Positions 43,909-55,723 of a stretch of 64,000 nucleotides of DNA are shown piece after piece; position 1 is the stretch's first letter, and each line of letters begins with the position of its first letter. The notes beneath the pieces were generated by a model. The model worked only from the letters and a program-made list of their open reading frames with translations. It made no database searches and was not told where the DNA came from. The stretch is from Clonostachys chloroleuca (taxonomy: Eukaryota > Ascomycota > Sordariomycetes > Hypocreales > Bionectriaceae), in assembly GCA_037952775.1 (NCBI GenBank), contig JBANAY010000001.1, positions 5,890,001-5,954,000 on the forward strand, in the 5' to 3' direction. The position numbers and the translations under genes are program-made.

Positions 43909-45177
43909 CTAGATAAAGAAAACCTGCCCAGTATTTGAAACCTGCCCAAGCCTCGAATCAGGCGACTCCTCATAAATCATTGCCCTTGGCGCCCTCTTCT
44001 GTTCAGATGTAACCCCTCTGCCCTCAAATTCATGGTCGTCTAATTCATAAATTGGCTCTATCGTGGATATCACGCCCTTCTCGCGCGGACCTTCTTGCTG
44101 TCGGTACAAAGACCATTGTGTAGGAGAGTCCGCAATGGGTCTCTCCGAGGTTCTGTGCCAAGACCATCGGGATGGTGAGGTCTCGGCTGTTCTGTCTTGC
44201 TGCTTGTACCAAGACCACCTTGAAGGGGATCCTGGAAGCTCATGTATGTGAAACCAAATGGCTGGCCCCCCTCCTCGCCCTTTTGATTGACTTCGTGCGA
44301 TGGACGCTGTCTCGGATGGTGATGATATGTCGCTTCGCGGCTGCGATCTGTCGCTCTGTGACGGTGATTTGTAATACAATGGCGGTGATTTATTGCTCTG
44401 CGGTAGCGGTTTATCCATCGGAGTCATTGTTTTGCTGCTCTGTGACCGAGGCGTGCTGCTCTGCGGCTTCGGTATTTGGGTGTGTAGCTGGAGTTGTGGC
44501 GGCCGCTGTTTTTCTCGCTGCGGCTTTGGCCTGTCGTACCGGACGGGTGCCCGAGGTATTCGCTTCTTCCTTTGTTCTTTATGGCGCCTTGATCGTAAAA
44601 AGAACCAGAGGAGTATCAACAGAAATAACAAGACAACCCCGCCTACGATGGGGCCGGCGATCCAACGTACTTCTCAAGCGTTAGGGTAATCTGCTGCATA
44701 GAGTGAATCGTGGTTCCAACACTTACTTTTGGCTGCACTGCTATCTGAATCTGTGGACGAAACACTTGGTGCAGACATATATGGATTAGAGGATGTCGTC
44801 GACTGGTCAGAAGATGTTGACGCAATCTGGACCTTGTAGTGCCACGATGCGCCATTACTGTCGTCGGGGGCTGCCGTATCCTGAGATGATTGATCTCAAT
44901 GCCGCAGAATGATAGAAATGGAGAGAGCCCTGACGGTTCGATCTTGACAGGAAGCTGGGGGATGTTCTGCAGGCATGTCGCGCAGGGCCTGAATGCCTTG
45001 ACGAATGCGGAATCTGGATGGCACAGACCCTCGACCATTCCAATGCTGCAAGCTTCCAATGCTGCCGAGTCTGCGGGAAGTTAGAATTAGAAAGGCACAG
45101 GTTGGGGCCCGGGGAAAATGCCTACCGCAGGGCTCCTCGCACTTTGCAACAGCTTCCGCAATGTGGTTTGGCGACAT
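43909..45177 (-). CDS. single-pass membrane protein with Cys-rich outside and basic disordered tail
   Basis: Exons 45177-45126, 45070-44727 and 44669-43909 are supported by a 55-nt and a 57-nt intron; the latter has a CCCTAACG branch. The outside part has paired cysteines (KCEEPC; CHPDS; PCATC; SPFLSFC), then a Ser/Thr stalk (STSSDQSTTSSNPYMSAPS). A membrane helix follows (IAGPIVGGVVLLFLLILLW), ending FFLRSRR, and then a ~220-residue basic tail with three copies of SPSRWSW-like repeats. The frame needs one correction near 44881. Either one base is missing there, or a 68-nt intron (44881-44948) with a weak GTCAAG donor is removed, giving 362 residues. The start is doubtful: ATG 45177 gives no signal peptide, and an in-frame TAA at 45211-45213 interrupts coding-like sequence upstream. 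Family not recognised; a cell-surface sensor is a guess. Confidence 0.6.
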
Positions 45178-47266
45178 AGTGGTCACATAGTCGCCACGAT
45201 TGGTAGGCAATTAGAGTTGGTGAGTTTCTGGAAGAAGAGGAACTTCCAGCATGCCCTGGGCTTTTAATTGTGCATTTCTATGTTGGTACCAGCAGTGTTG
45301 GCCCCCATGTCGCAAGCGGAAGCCTTGTGCTTCTGCAGACTAAATCCTAAATCGACTCAGCCAGCATACCGGAGTAGGTCGCCAAGAGGGTAGTGCTGGG
45401 ATAAAAATAGACAGGGACAGGTACAGACTGACCCGGGCATTGTTGGCCCTTGGTGTATGTACATTGTTTGAGGCACAAAGTGAAGATACAATCAAGCAGA
45501 CACACGACTGTTGTTCTCTGCAGCACAATGAAGATTCATTAACTGTAATTATCTTCTACTTGTATTTATCTGCTTTGTTTCTAGGTGTTATCGCATAATT
45601 GTTTGCAGCAGCACAAACCAGACAGAGTGTGTACTATTTAGGGTCCATGGTGTTGGTCCCCGCTCACCAACATGCAACTAACGCTGGCAGCCTTCAAGTC
45701 AACTGCTCGCTGAATGGGACGAACTGGGACGAGGAGGCTTGGGCGCTAATCGGGCAAATCAACTGCGACTTGGGTGGAGTAATGTCGCTCAGCTGGGAGG
45801 TAGTAATGTTGCGTTAACCCCCCCAACCGGTCTGCATTCGATGGACCAACACAACTACACATGCTCTCAACGTGGGAATGGTGGGCTGACAGGCGGCACA
45901 GCCTTCGTAGTCCGCCTACCAGAGTAAAGCTTGGGCGCTTACGACCATTTTGAGGCCGCATCGATCGATCACTTACCCTTGTGGGATAGGATGAACTATT
46001 CCGGGTCCTGCCCCTCATAATAGAAAATTCGGTTGCCATTGCCGACAGAATCGAATGCTATCAACGGCCAGTGATCGTAATCGAGTGGCCGCAAGAAGCA
46101 AGATACGGTGTACGCAGTTGGGCAGTGTTCCCATGATAGCTCCATAGCCCCAGTCAACCAACGAATATCAGGGACAACAGCAGACACCAGTTTTATTACT
46201 CATGTTGGCTCAACAGAGCATTACCAACAGAGAGCTACAGAGGGGTCACAGCAGCATTACCCACCCAAGTATGTCATTATGTCCAGGGTCCAGATCCATC
46301 ACGATTGATCAGTGATGAATTTGTAGGAATCACCCGAGACTCTCCTCTGAAGAGATCTAGGTATGGATGGAGCGCGTCATGTCGCAATCTTCAACTGATT
46401 TAGGGCTGTTGGATGCTTAGAAAATCCTCATACTACACAAAAGGCCATCCATATGATGTCAAACATGACGATCCTGTTCCGCAGTGAGCTGAATGGCAAA
46501 GTTCCCAGAAGGATGATGATTACCTGCAGAGGGCTACCGTCTTCGCAGAATTGATGAACCTTCGAGCGCGACTGAGGCCAGCCCAAAGCTAAGAAATCCC
46601 CTATTCCGTGATGCCACTCAAGCAGTATCGTTTGCTATTCTTATACGCCCAAACAGGCCATCTACGTTAATTTTTCAATCCATCCATTTGCCGCCTCTTA
46701 CCCTTCCTCCGAGAACTCCATATCGTACCGCGCGCATCGTTGAATGTCCCAACTGTAGTGACACGCGACCAGAATTCCCAAAATCAAAGATCGCGGGGCT
46801 GGTTCGACGTGCAATCAAATGCCATATGATTCCAACTCATGTATAGCAGTGTCCGGACATAGAAGACCTCACCTTTGATCGCATAATTATCTCCAAGAAC
46901 TCGCGTTGGATGGTCAGTTTTACTCGGAGCCGGTCGCGATCTTCTTCCCTAATTCGACAATTTTTAACAGCATCGCAATCATCGTAGTCCACGGCAGCCG
47001 TCGAATTGAGCCATGACATGCTGGGTCCATCTCACCTACCGAGGCAAAAGTGTCACAAGCGGGGAAAATGCATCTGGGTTGTGGCGCGATGAAACCTCTC
47101 ACGACCCTTGGCAGGTCCACCGAGGACCAGAAAAGGATGCATGAAGCTGCTCTCGCCAGAGATGCTGATGCTGGCAAGGGTCATCTCCATTCTTTAAATT
47201 AAACTGTTCCCCGACCTTTTGCATATTGACGGCTCCATCTCCTCAGATTGATCGACCCGAACCAAT
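45178..47266. other. 2.1 kb intergenic region, nothing firm
   Basis: Short frames at about 45739-45927 (plus) and 45996-46187 (minus) look mildly protein-like but cannot be extended by splicing or linked to a family. The promoter of the esterase gene lies at the right end, with TTTAAATTAA near 47195. Confidence 0.45.
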
Positions 47267-48388
47267 ATGGCCGGCGCTCCAGGATATCCGATCGCTTCGT
47301 ATCAGCCCCTGAAGCTATTCTTCCAGCTTTTCCATGGCAGCACCATTCTGGCCCGTCTTCCGCTCTGGCTACTTCAAGCGGTGGTACCGGCGCTGCGCCC
47401 ACACCGAAAATGGACCGTGAAGCAGACCCTGATGTGCCGGTTGATGTATGCTCTCGTGGATATGAATTCGCGCATCGGAATCACAGAGCCCATCTCCCTC
47501 AAGCCAAACAAAGAAGGCGGACGCTTCCAGGTCATTGATCCTCCCGGCGCGGACGATTTAAAAGGGCCACTGTCGACGACGAGAGCCAGCCCCGGCAAGG
47601 TGGGCGCGACTTGGTTCCCCGAGGCCCCAGGTAAGGATCTGGGGTCCAAGATAATCGTGCTCTATATCCATGGCGGCGCCTTCGTCATGGGCGATGGCAG
47701 AGAGGAGTTTGCGGGGTTCGCGGGCAGGAATCTAGTGACGGCGGCCAAGGCAGACGCAGTATTGTCCCTCCAATATCGACTCTCTGGTTACGCCAGACGT
47801 GACCCTTTCCCCGCGGCATTGCAGGACGCGCTCGCGGCGTACTTGTACCTACTCCGCGAGCTCGGCGTTCCTCCAAGCCAGATCGTTTTCTGCGGCGATA
47901 GCGCCGGCGGTAATCTTGTCATTGCTCTCCTGCGATACATCCAAGAGTTTGGCGGCGATCTGGGCACTCCCGCTCCTAGATGTGCCGCGCTCTTCTCTCC
48001 TTGGGTTGCGCCATTGAGCTACAACGTTCATCAGAGCCCGAGGGCGCATTCTGACTTTCTTCCCACCTCGTTCTTGCGATGGGGAGCTCTATCATATAGC
48101 GCCGACCTGGAGGATCCTGCTTCGCATCCTTACATCACACCACTGGGCCATTCTTTCAAAACGGGAGTGCCTCTGTTCGTCAACGTAGGCACGGCGGAGA
48201 TATTCCTCGGTGATATTGAGAAGTGGGTGAAGGAAATGCAGAAGGTCGAAGGCAACCAGATTGATTTTCACAAAGAGGACGCGGCTCTGCATGATACTTT
48301 CCTGCTCGGGAATGTGTTGGGCTTTGAGGAGAGCGCTCTGGAAAAGATGCGCGTGCTGGGAGAATTTATTCGCAACCTGAAGGTTTAA
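47267..48388 (+). CDS. alpha/beta hydrolase-3 family esterase/lipase (HSL-like)
   Basis: Intronless, 373 residues from ATG 47267. It shows the hormone-sensitive-lipase family pattern. YIHGGAFVMG (HGGAF 135-139) forms the oxyanion hole. CGDSAGGNLVIAL carries nucleophile Ser212, NVGTAEIFLGD the acid (Glu311 or Asp316), and ALHDTF the base His342. A hydrophobic N-terminal stretch (LPLWLLQAVVPALRP) precedes the core and may sit against a membrane. Family members cleave short-chain esters, and in fungi often serve detoxification or secondary metabolism. There is no biosynthetic cluster beside it. Neighbouring genes are 2 kb away on both sides, so it is likely transcribed alone. Confidence 0.9.
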   Translation: MAGAPGYPIASYQPLKLFFQLFHGSTILARLPLWLLQAVVPALRPHRKWTVKQTLMCRLMYALVDMNSRIGITEPISLKPNKEGGRFQVIDPPGADDLKGPLSTTRASPGKVGATWFPEAPGKDLGSKIIVLYIHGGAFVMGDGREEFAGFAGRNLVTAAKADAVLSLQYRLSGYARRDPFPAALQDALAAYLYLLRELGVPPSQIVFCGDSAGGNLVIALLRYIQEFGGDLGTPAPRCAALFSPWVAPLSYNVHQSPRAHSDFLPTSFLRWGALSYSADLEDPASHPYITPLGHSFKTGVPLFVNVGTAEIFLGDIEKWVKEMQKVEGNQIDFHKEDAALHDTFLLGNVLGFEESALEKMRVLGEFIRNLKV

Positions 48389-50421
48389 TTAAATTTGGTT
48401 CTCACCTAAGTTTTAGGTGCAAATCCGAAGCTCTGGTGATGACTACTCTGGTTATTAACGCTATGATTTGTCTCCCAATGTACCACTTCTCAATGTTGGC
48501 CAAGACGGTCAAGGGTCGGTACTGACCGGAGGATTTCCAGCAGTCATCGTTTTCATCTTCCTCTTCCTTTTCCGCCCTTCTATGTAACAGAAGTGCTGCA
48601 ATCTGCTCACAAGATATTTGCATAATTGTCGCAGCCGATTGTGAGACACTGAGCTCGACTCTATTAACAAAGTCTGATTAATTAATGGAGAAGACAGTCA
48701 TATCTATGTCTTCTTATCAAGTAAATATTCCTCTCTACCTGCTTTTCTGATGAAGCATGTAGTAAATGAGGGAATTTCACAATAATTTACCGATTTTCCT
48801 CGACCAGCAAGCATAATTTCTTCATGATTCTCTTGAAAACAAATGTGAAGTGCAGGGTAGGAAAAGTGGCCTAGAGGCTCATCACACAGGTTCGTTACAC
48901 CGAATCAAGTGATGAAAGCAGAGCCCAACGATAAGATGATGCTCCATTTGACCGAGGTAGACGCCATTATAATAGCATGCTTATTATACTGTCCAGCCGC
49001 GAGGACTCCCTTGATAATGACCGGGCAATCCGGGCTCTTAGCGCTGCAACCAGAGCGGCAGCAGTTCCCGCTAGAGACAGCGTGGATTAGCATGTGTGAC
49101 TACTGTCTCACCTTGGGCTGGCTCGGGGAGGAGGACGCTGGCCAGTGAATCTCCCGCTGTGCTGGGGTGGGATGCTAGTGATTCAGTGCCTGGACGATCC
49201 CCCCAGAGCCCCAGAGGGTAGGACTGAGCCTCTGGATACGAGGGCAGAGGATTGAACCTGGGCCTGTCCTTTTTCATGCGACATGGCGTGGTATGGAACG
49301 TATAACGCGCTATGGTAAATCGGCCCTGGCTCGGTGTGTCAGAGTGAGCACCCCCTTTTACCACGGCCGACCTCAGGGAAATCGCGACGACTAGTTCTTC
49401 AACTGGGATTTTCTTGTGACTTGGAGGGAAGCTCTTAGCGGGCTTCTAGTAGTGTTCAATAAAAAGTGTGTAAATGGAGGAGATTAGGAGAATGACACGC
49501 GCCAGTCTGCAGTCTCCCCTGTACGATGATGATTGGCGGGATGCGGGCAGGGCGCGAGCTTCCGCCCAACCCCAGCGAACAAGCATGAACGCGTAGATCA
49601 ATCTTGACCCCTTTCATGAGGCTGCCGGTAGTTTCACAGCAGTCCACCAACTGAGGCAGCTATCGACTCAATAGCCTGGCGTTCGAGATCATGGACTAAT
49701 CCACATTCAAAACAACAAGCGGTGGCCGGTTCTCGAATCTCTTGCTTGAGGCTAACGCCTAACTTGTTTGGGGTCGGCTTTCAGCTTGATCTGCGTGTGG
49801 GTGGAATCAACCCCCTTTTGGATAGTTTTGCAGCATCGTGACAGCGATATCCCGGGTAGAAGCTTGAATCGAGTCCGTCATGGATTCAACGGCCATCCGG
49901 AACACCTTTTGTTCGGAGAAAACAGTAATGTGCTTGGTTCCCCATGGCAGCTTGTGCAACCCCATCAAGGTGGTGCCAGACTAAGCCATGCCACGACAAG
50001 GAGCTTTGAAGCTTCTTGTGGGGCCTCAACACGGACGTCTTGTCTCGATCGAGTCAAATGAGACGGCCTAAACAGGCCCAAGTTTCCCCCGGGCAGCCAG
50101 ACTTGGACCTGCCTGGCCTTCTGGTTGAGCCCGATAAGTGTGGTCTGTATATAATCAAATGATGCTGCTCACGCTATGCGCGCCTGGTCTCTCCATTCTC
50201 CCGTAATGCCCGAGCGATTTGTTTCCCGATACCCAAGTTTGCTTGTTTTCACTGCCGCTGGATTCGGCCCTTAATGTATTGTTTGGCTTAATTCTTTTGA
50301 TGCACCACTGATTCCTCTGGCAGCCGCCGTCTGCCCTGCCTCTACCGATACGCGCCGATTAAGTCACGGCATTACAATCATTATAATATTCATTTCAGAT
50401 CCGATAGACGCCAAGTCGAAA
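48389..50421. other. 2 kb intergenic region, no gene recognised
   Basis: Promoter of the CFEM receptor gene on the right (TATAAT near 50382). Nothing else supported. Confidence 0.5.
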
Positions 50422-52110
50422 ATGACTCGCCTTTTCTCACTCTCAACTACTGTCACACTTTTCTTTGTCCTTGCTCTGAGTGTTCGTGGCGAAAACAACC
50501 TACTCTCTCGACTAGACGAAATCCCACAATGCGGAGTATGGAAAAACCTGCTGTGAAACTGGTACCAGGAAGACTAATAGTATATTAGATTCCATGCTTC
50601 TCGACCATTCCTGGCAACACCTCTTGTAATGTTTTGGACACTGCTTGCCTCTGTAATGACATCGAGTTCCAGAGGCTAGCACAGCAGTGCGTTATGGAGA
50701 ATTGCGGGATGAAGGACACAATTGGTAAGACCCTGGGTTTATATACGGAGAGAAAGATGGTTCCGTACGGTGACGGATCATGACTGACATTGTGGGCTAT
50801 CTAGCAATACAAAAGTTCGGTGCCTCTTTATGCAACATACCACCACGTTCCCGCAAACACGAGCTTCTCATTCCCTTGGTTATCCAGATACCGGCATGGC
50901 TATGTATTTGGGCACGACTGTACTCAAGCTGGCGAACAACGGGTCGATGGAAGCTAGATGACTGGCTCATTTTGGTGGTTGGAGTATGTCTTCCTTGAAG
51001 CGGAGGTTCTTATTAAGCTGCCAACTGACAACAGAACAGTTCATCTTCACTGGCTTCGTAGCTATGGACCAATATGGTATGTTTAATTTGTTAGTTCAAA
51101 TCGCCATAGATAACTGACCAAGATTTCTCTAGTTGGGCAAATGTGGTATGGGGTTGATATCTGGACTCTGGATGAGGATCAAATTACACAAGCATTCAAG
51201 GTGAGCGCTGAATTTGACCTGTTGATGAGATAGATTATACTGAATTCTTCAATAGCTGTTTTACGCTGGAGAGAGTATATATTTTCTATCCCTGGGCCTC
51301 AGCAAAATATCTGTTCTCTGGGTCTATCTTCGAAACTTCCCAAACCAGCTGTTCCGATATGCCGTCTTTGCGTCTATGACCCTGGTAGCGCTAGCCACGG
51401 CGGGGCTCGTGTTTCTGCATTTGTTTCAATGCAAGCCTGTACATCTTGTATGGGATGGCTGGCGTACGACGGGGGCTCAGGACTTATGTCTCGATAAGCA
51501 GCTGATCACCTATATCGCTGCTGGCTTGAGTATCTTCCAGGACGTCGTCATTCTCCTCTTGCCCATGCCTATGGTGTTGAAGCTACGGATGCACATCAAC
51601 GATAAATGGGGGATCCTTTGTATGTTTACCTTGGGCGTTTTCATCACAGCTACTTCCGTCATCCGCCTGCTGTATCTTATTACCTTCGGCCGATCACGAA
51701 ACCCTACCTGGGACTACGTGGATGCGATTATTTGGACTGGCGTCGAGGTATCTGTCGTCGCCATGGTAGCCTGTCTTCCCGCCGTTGGTGTTCTTTTGCG
51801 GCACTGGATTCCCTCGTTGGCAGTTAATGCATCTAATGGGTACAGACGGAATGAGCCAGTCTCTGCTTCTCATATGCGAAAGAGGAACTCGACCAGGCGA
51901 TCTGAGAAAAGGAAATCAAGCAGACGCCTGACTTGGGAAAGTCTGGGGTTGGATCTGGGCGACCGATCGTTTGGGAGGGTGATGACTAAAGTCTCCAGAC
52001 ACCCACCTTCTTTTCACCCGTTCAACGACAGCTATTTCGACGGCCCTGACCAGGGAATTAGTATAAGGGCAGTGACCAAAGTGACGACGTCTGTCGAAGT
52101 GGTCAAATAG
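50422..52110 (+). CDS. CFEM-domain PTH11-class G-protein-coupled receptor
   Basis: Six exons: 50422-50535, 50589-50724, 50805-50983, 51040-51076, 51133-51200 and 51256-52110. The introns are 53-80 nt; all obey GT-AG and several have CTGAC branches. The product is 462 residues. A signal peptide (1-23) is followed by a CFEM domain with all eight cysteines (QCGIPC, TSCNVLD, ACLCND, QQC, ENC, SLCNIP). Seven membrane helices follow, starting IPLVIQIPAWLCIWARLYSSW and containing FRYAVFASMTLV, LCLDKQLITYIAAGL-SIFQDVVILLLPMPMV and VEVSVVAMVACLPAVGVLLRH. The last ~80 residues form a Ser/Arg-rich cytosolic tail. The prototype PTH11 of rice blast acts in surface sensing before plant infection. The ligand is unknown. 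The amidase gene follows 362 bp downstream on the same strand. Confidence 0.92.
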
Positions 52111-52472
52111 TTGGAAAAGTGATGAGAGCCCCTGTCCTTGTTGAGTCACAGGAAGACCGAATGCTGAGGTTGCCAATAGAAATAGACTAAAGTAAATCTT
52201 TTTACAATCAAGACCCACGTCTCAAGTGTTGATGTTCGAGCCATTAAAGAAGAGATGATGTGATCAGCTTGAACGTGACTCGGCACTTTCCCCACACCTT
52301 GTGAAGAGGGCCGAGGTCGGACTGTGGGGGATGACTAGCACAAACTGAATTATCTCGCACATGAACGGACATATATCCCTTGAGGTTGTCGAATGGCCGA
52401 TGCGATAGAGATCTCCAGCTACGCACGTCAAAAATAAGCAAGATCAACACACTCTATCAAATTCCCGTCACG
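52111..52472. other. short spacer between receptor and amidase genes
   Basis: 362 bases containing the receptor 3' UTR and the amidase promoter; no further feature seen. Confidence 0.5.
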
Positions 52473-53990
52473 ATGGAACCATATCTCCTCACAGCGACCG
52501 AGTGTCTGGAAAAATTCAAGGATGGCTCATTGACGGTGGAAGCCTACGCAAGATCGCTCCTTGCACGCATAGACCAACGAGACTCCGCTGTCAAAGCATG
52601 GGCGCACTTGGACCCCGAATATGTCATAGAGCAGGCCAGAGCCCTGGATCGAATTCCGCCCGAGAAGCGAGGGCCCTTCCACGGTGTTTCGGTGGCAGTC
52701 AAAGACATTATGCATACAAAACGTCAGAACTCTCCGGATTCTAGGATATGAGTTTGAGCATGAACTGATTCGACGAGGATAGGCATGCCCACACAGCATA
52801 ACTCCCCTATATATCAAGGCGATGCTCCAGAGGTAGATGCTGGCTCAGTCACTATCCTTAAGAGAGCCGGCGCGCTTCTCATTGGTACGGCGAGATGAGG
52901 ATCTTTTCGTACCTGAGATGACTGATTGATGCTTTAGGAAAGTCAACAACGACACAGTTTGCCTCCCCAAAAGATGGACCCCCAACATGTAACCCAAATG
53001 ATTTATCGAGAACACCGGGAGGCTCGTCTTCAGGTTCTGCCGCCGCCGTGGCGGATTTTCAAGTCGCAATTGGTTTAGGCACTCAGACGGGTGGCAGCAC
53101 AATACGACCAGGGTCGTTCAATGGAATTTACGCGATGAAGCCTACATGGAATGCCATAACTCAACAAGGTCATAAAACATACTCGTTAACACTGGACACA
53201 ATAGGCTTCTTCGCTCGTTCAGTTGATGACCTTGGGCTTCTTGCTAAGATCTTTGCCTTAGAAGACGATGCTCCAAGAGAAGCAGAGACTGCCGTGGCTA
53301 TCCAGGGAGCGAAATTTGCATTCGTGCGGACAGTGGTGTGGCCGGAGGCTGGCCCAGGGACACTCGCCGCCATGGATACCGCGGAAAGACTGCTTCGAGA
53401 ACACGGGGCTGAGGTAGAAGTGGTCGACCTTCCGCCCGAGTTCGATGAGATGCCTCGGTGGCACCGCATCATCATGGACACTGAAGCCCGATCAGCATTT
53501 CTTCCAGAATACCGGATTTCAAAAGAGCAGCTGCAGCCGTTCATCACCGACCATGTTGAGAACAGCACAAAGGTTTCCAGGGAAGAACAGCTGGAGGCTT
53601 TCGACGGAGTTGCAGCTCTTCGTCCGAAATTTGACAAGATTGCGTCAAAGTACGCCACTATAATCACTCCTAGTGCCATTGATGAAGCGCCTTTGGGGCA
53701 AAAGTTCACTGGGAGTGCGGCGTTCAATGTGATCTGGACGGTATGTTTCTCTCCCTTCTAACATACAAACATACCTCCACCTTTGATGGTGCTATTTGGC
53801 TAATCTTAGTTTCTAGGCCCTCCACACACCGGTTGTCAATGTCCCAGGCTTCAAGGGAGAGAATGGCATGCCAGTTGGGCTTTCGTTGGTGGCCGGAAGA
53901 TATCATGACCGGCATCTACTGACGGTTGCAAAGGAGGTAGGGAAGGTATTTGAATCACAAGGTGGCTGGAAACGTCATTGTCATGCGTAA
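52473..53990 (+). CDS. amidase (amidase-signature family)
   Basis: Four exons: 52473-52722, 52783-52884, 52938-53740 and 53817-53990. The introns are 60, 53, 76 nt (GT-AG; branch CTGAT or CTGAC in the first two). They give 442 residues from ATG 52473. The Ser-cisSer-Lys triad is visible: Lys77 in VAVKDIM, cis-Ser147 in TPGGSSSGSAAAVA and nucleophile Ser171 in GTQTGGSTIRP. The K-to-S spacings (70 and 24) match characterised members. The C-terminal block HTPVVNVPGFKGENGMPVGL also fits. The enzyme hydrolyses a carboxamide to acid plus ammonia or amine, but the substrate cannot be inferred. There is no signal peptide, so it is probably cytosolic. It lies between two PTH11-class receptors, convergent with the second. 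Confidence 0.92.
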
Positions 53991-54164
53991 TGCGAGGAAC
54001 GATGGGGATATTGAATCTCTGCATTGTGGTAATAATGATAAATTTCTTGCGGTCAACGATCAAGTAGCTTCCTACCTAACCAGTACCACTGGAGTCATTG
54101 CTGAACCGTCTCTATAAGTTCCCGTGATGATATTAAATCCATTTCCCTGTCTAATAAGCACCGG

Positions 54165-55723
54165 TCATTTTAATTTCACAAAATCAGGGTCGTCGGGTGG
54201 CGAAAAACTGTCAGGCACTGGTGGTGTCTCGTTCACTTTGATATCGCCTTCAATCTGCGACTTCCTCTCTGACGACACTTTCAATTCAACCTGCATCGCA
54301 ATGCCATGGGATCCATGACTCATCGGTCTTATACTGTCCTCTTCGTTGCTGTCCGTCTCACATAGGAATGTGAATCCTCCGGGGGTCATATTTTGCTGGC
54401 TCGAGGAGAGTGACTTGTTCTTTTGCTTCTGTTGGTCCCGCCACCTCCCAGAGGCTGACAAGTCATCCAGCTTCACGCTTCCTCCCCCATTGCCAGTCCT
54501 TCCGTAGCCGGTTGCTTTGGTCCGGGATGTCGATAGGAAAGATCCCAGGAATGGGCGAAGCTTGACTTTGAGCCAGCCCCAGGTCATGGGCAAGTTGGTA
54601 ACTGCAACCGCAACGAATGATTCTCTCAAAGCCCAATTAGTCCCTTCTCTTGGTCCCTCGGAATCATCCTAATTGAAAAGAATAACCAGATATGTTAGAA
54701 ACAGCCCCATGGCGTGATATATTGGCGGCAGATGGAAGCTTACCTTTAAGATGGATACGCATCGGAGAACACCAAAGACAATGATAACAATGCCGCCGGA
54801 GAACAAAACTGTCAGACCCCATTTCTTGGCTGGCGGGAGCTTTGCTGCCCAGAACATGGGCACGGGAATCAAGAAAAGATAGAGGTCGCTGAAAATATTG
54901 AGAGCAAGGCACGTATAGATGACGACTCGATTAACAGCAGGCATACATAAATCTGACGAATGCGACCGTTAGTCCAGGTGTATTGGTCGATGAGCTGTGG
55001 AGGATTCGTACTCCCTGGGTCCGGATAGATTTGCCAGTGTTTCTCAAAGGGCATGCAAGTGAACAAGATGATGAATATGGCGGCGATGTAAGACGCAACG
55101 ATTATGCCAAGTCCAACGAGTATCCGAATTTTGTACCCTTCAAGGCCGGCCTTTGGACGATGAGCAAGATGCGAGCCAGTGTGCCAAAAGAAGGATGCCT
55201 ACCGTAAGGCGCAAGTAAAATGTGCACATGGACGCCTTGATCATCCATATCTGGGTGGTGTACATTATCCATCCGACCAAAATTGTCTTCGTTCCATTCA
55301 CTCTGAAGATGAAGTAGTCCAGTTAGCTTAAGAGTGCGCACGAGTGAACAATGAATCCGGGAATGAATATTACCTCCATATCCATTCTTGACTCCCTGGC
55401 TCAATCCCAAGCCTGTAGTTATCCGTCATGGCGCTGTTGGCTAGGCCATGAAATTCCGTACCGGTAATATATTGGACGACAGTCTCGGCCACGAGCGGCA
55501 AGATACTGAAGATCATAAGGTAGTCATCCGACCCCAAAGAGCTGATGCCAATGGCTCTTGTTCGACAGAATACTCGAAATCCGACAAGAAACACAACTAG
55601 AGCGAGGTATACGAAGGCTTCGATGGTATCAGGATTTGGCCCTGGTGGAGGAGCATCTCCTTCAACCGATGGGGCTCGATGAAAGATGAGGGATTCCGGC
55701 GAAGGAGGCATGCTCCTTTCCAT
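54165..55723 (-). CDS. PTH11-like rhodopsin-domain membrane receptor (no CFEM)
   Basis: Five exons: 55723-55374, 55302-55203, 55150-55012, 54952-54744 and 54668-54165. The introns are 71, 52, 59 and 75 nt. The fourth exon fits only if GTACGA at 55011 is the donor and CGTCAG the acceptor, with branch CTAAC; the join reads DPGNLCMPAVNRVV. The product is 433 residues. The fungal rhodopsin-domain signature is complete: IEAFVYLALVVFLVGFRVF, WMIKASMCTFYLRLT, FTCMPFEKHWQIYPDPG, VIYTCLALNIFSDLYLF-IPVPMFWAAKL, GGIVIIVFGVLRCVSILK and NWALRESFVAVAVTNLPM. A ~150-residue polar cytosolic tail follows. The start is ATG 55723, with a further in-frame ATG at 55711. It is likely a plasma-membrane sensor; the ligand is unknown. 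Confidence 0.9.

Noticed and set aside
45739..46187. short frames on both strands that look mildly protein-like
   Set aside because: Each is about 60 codons, they conflict in strand context, and no splice chain joins them to more coding sequence.
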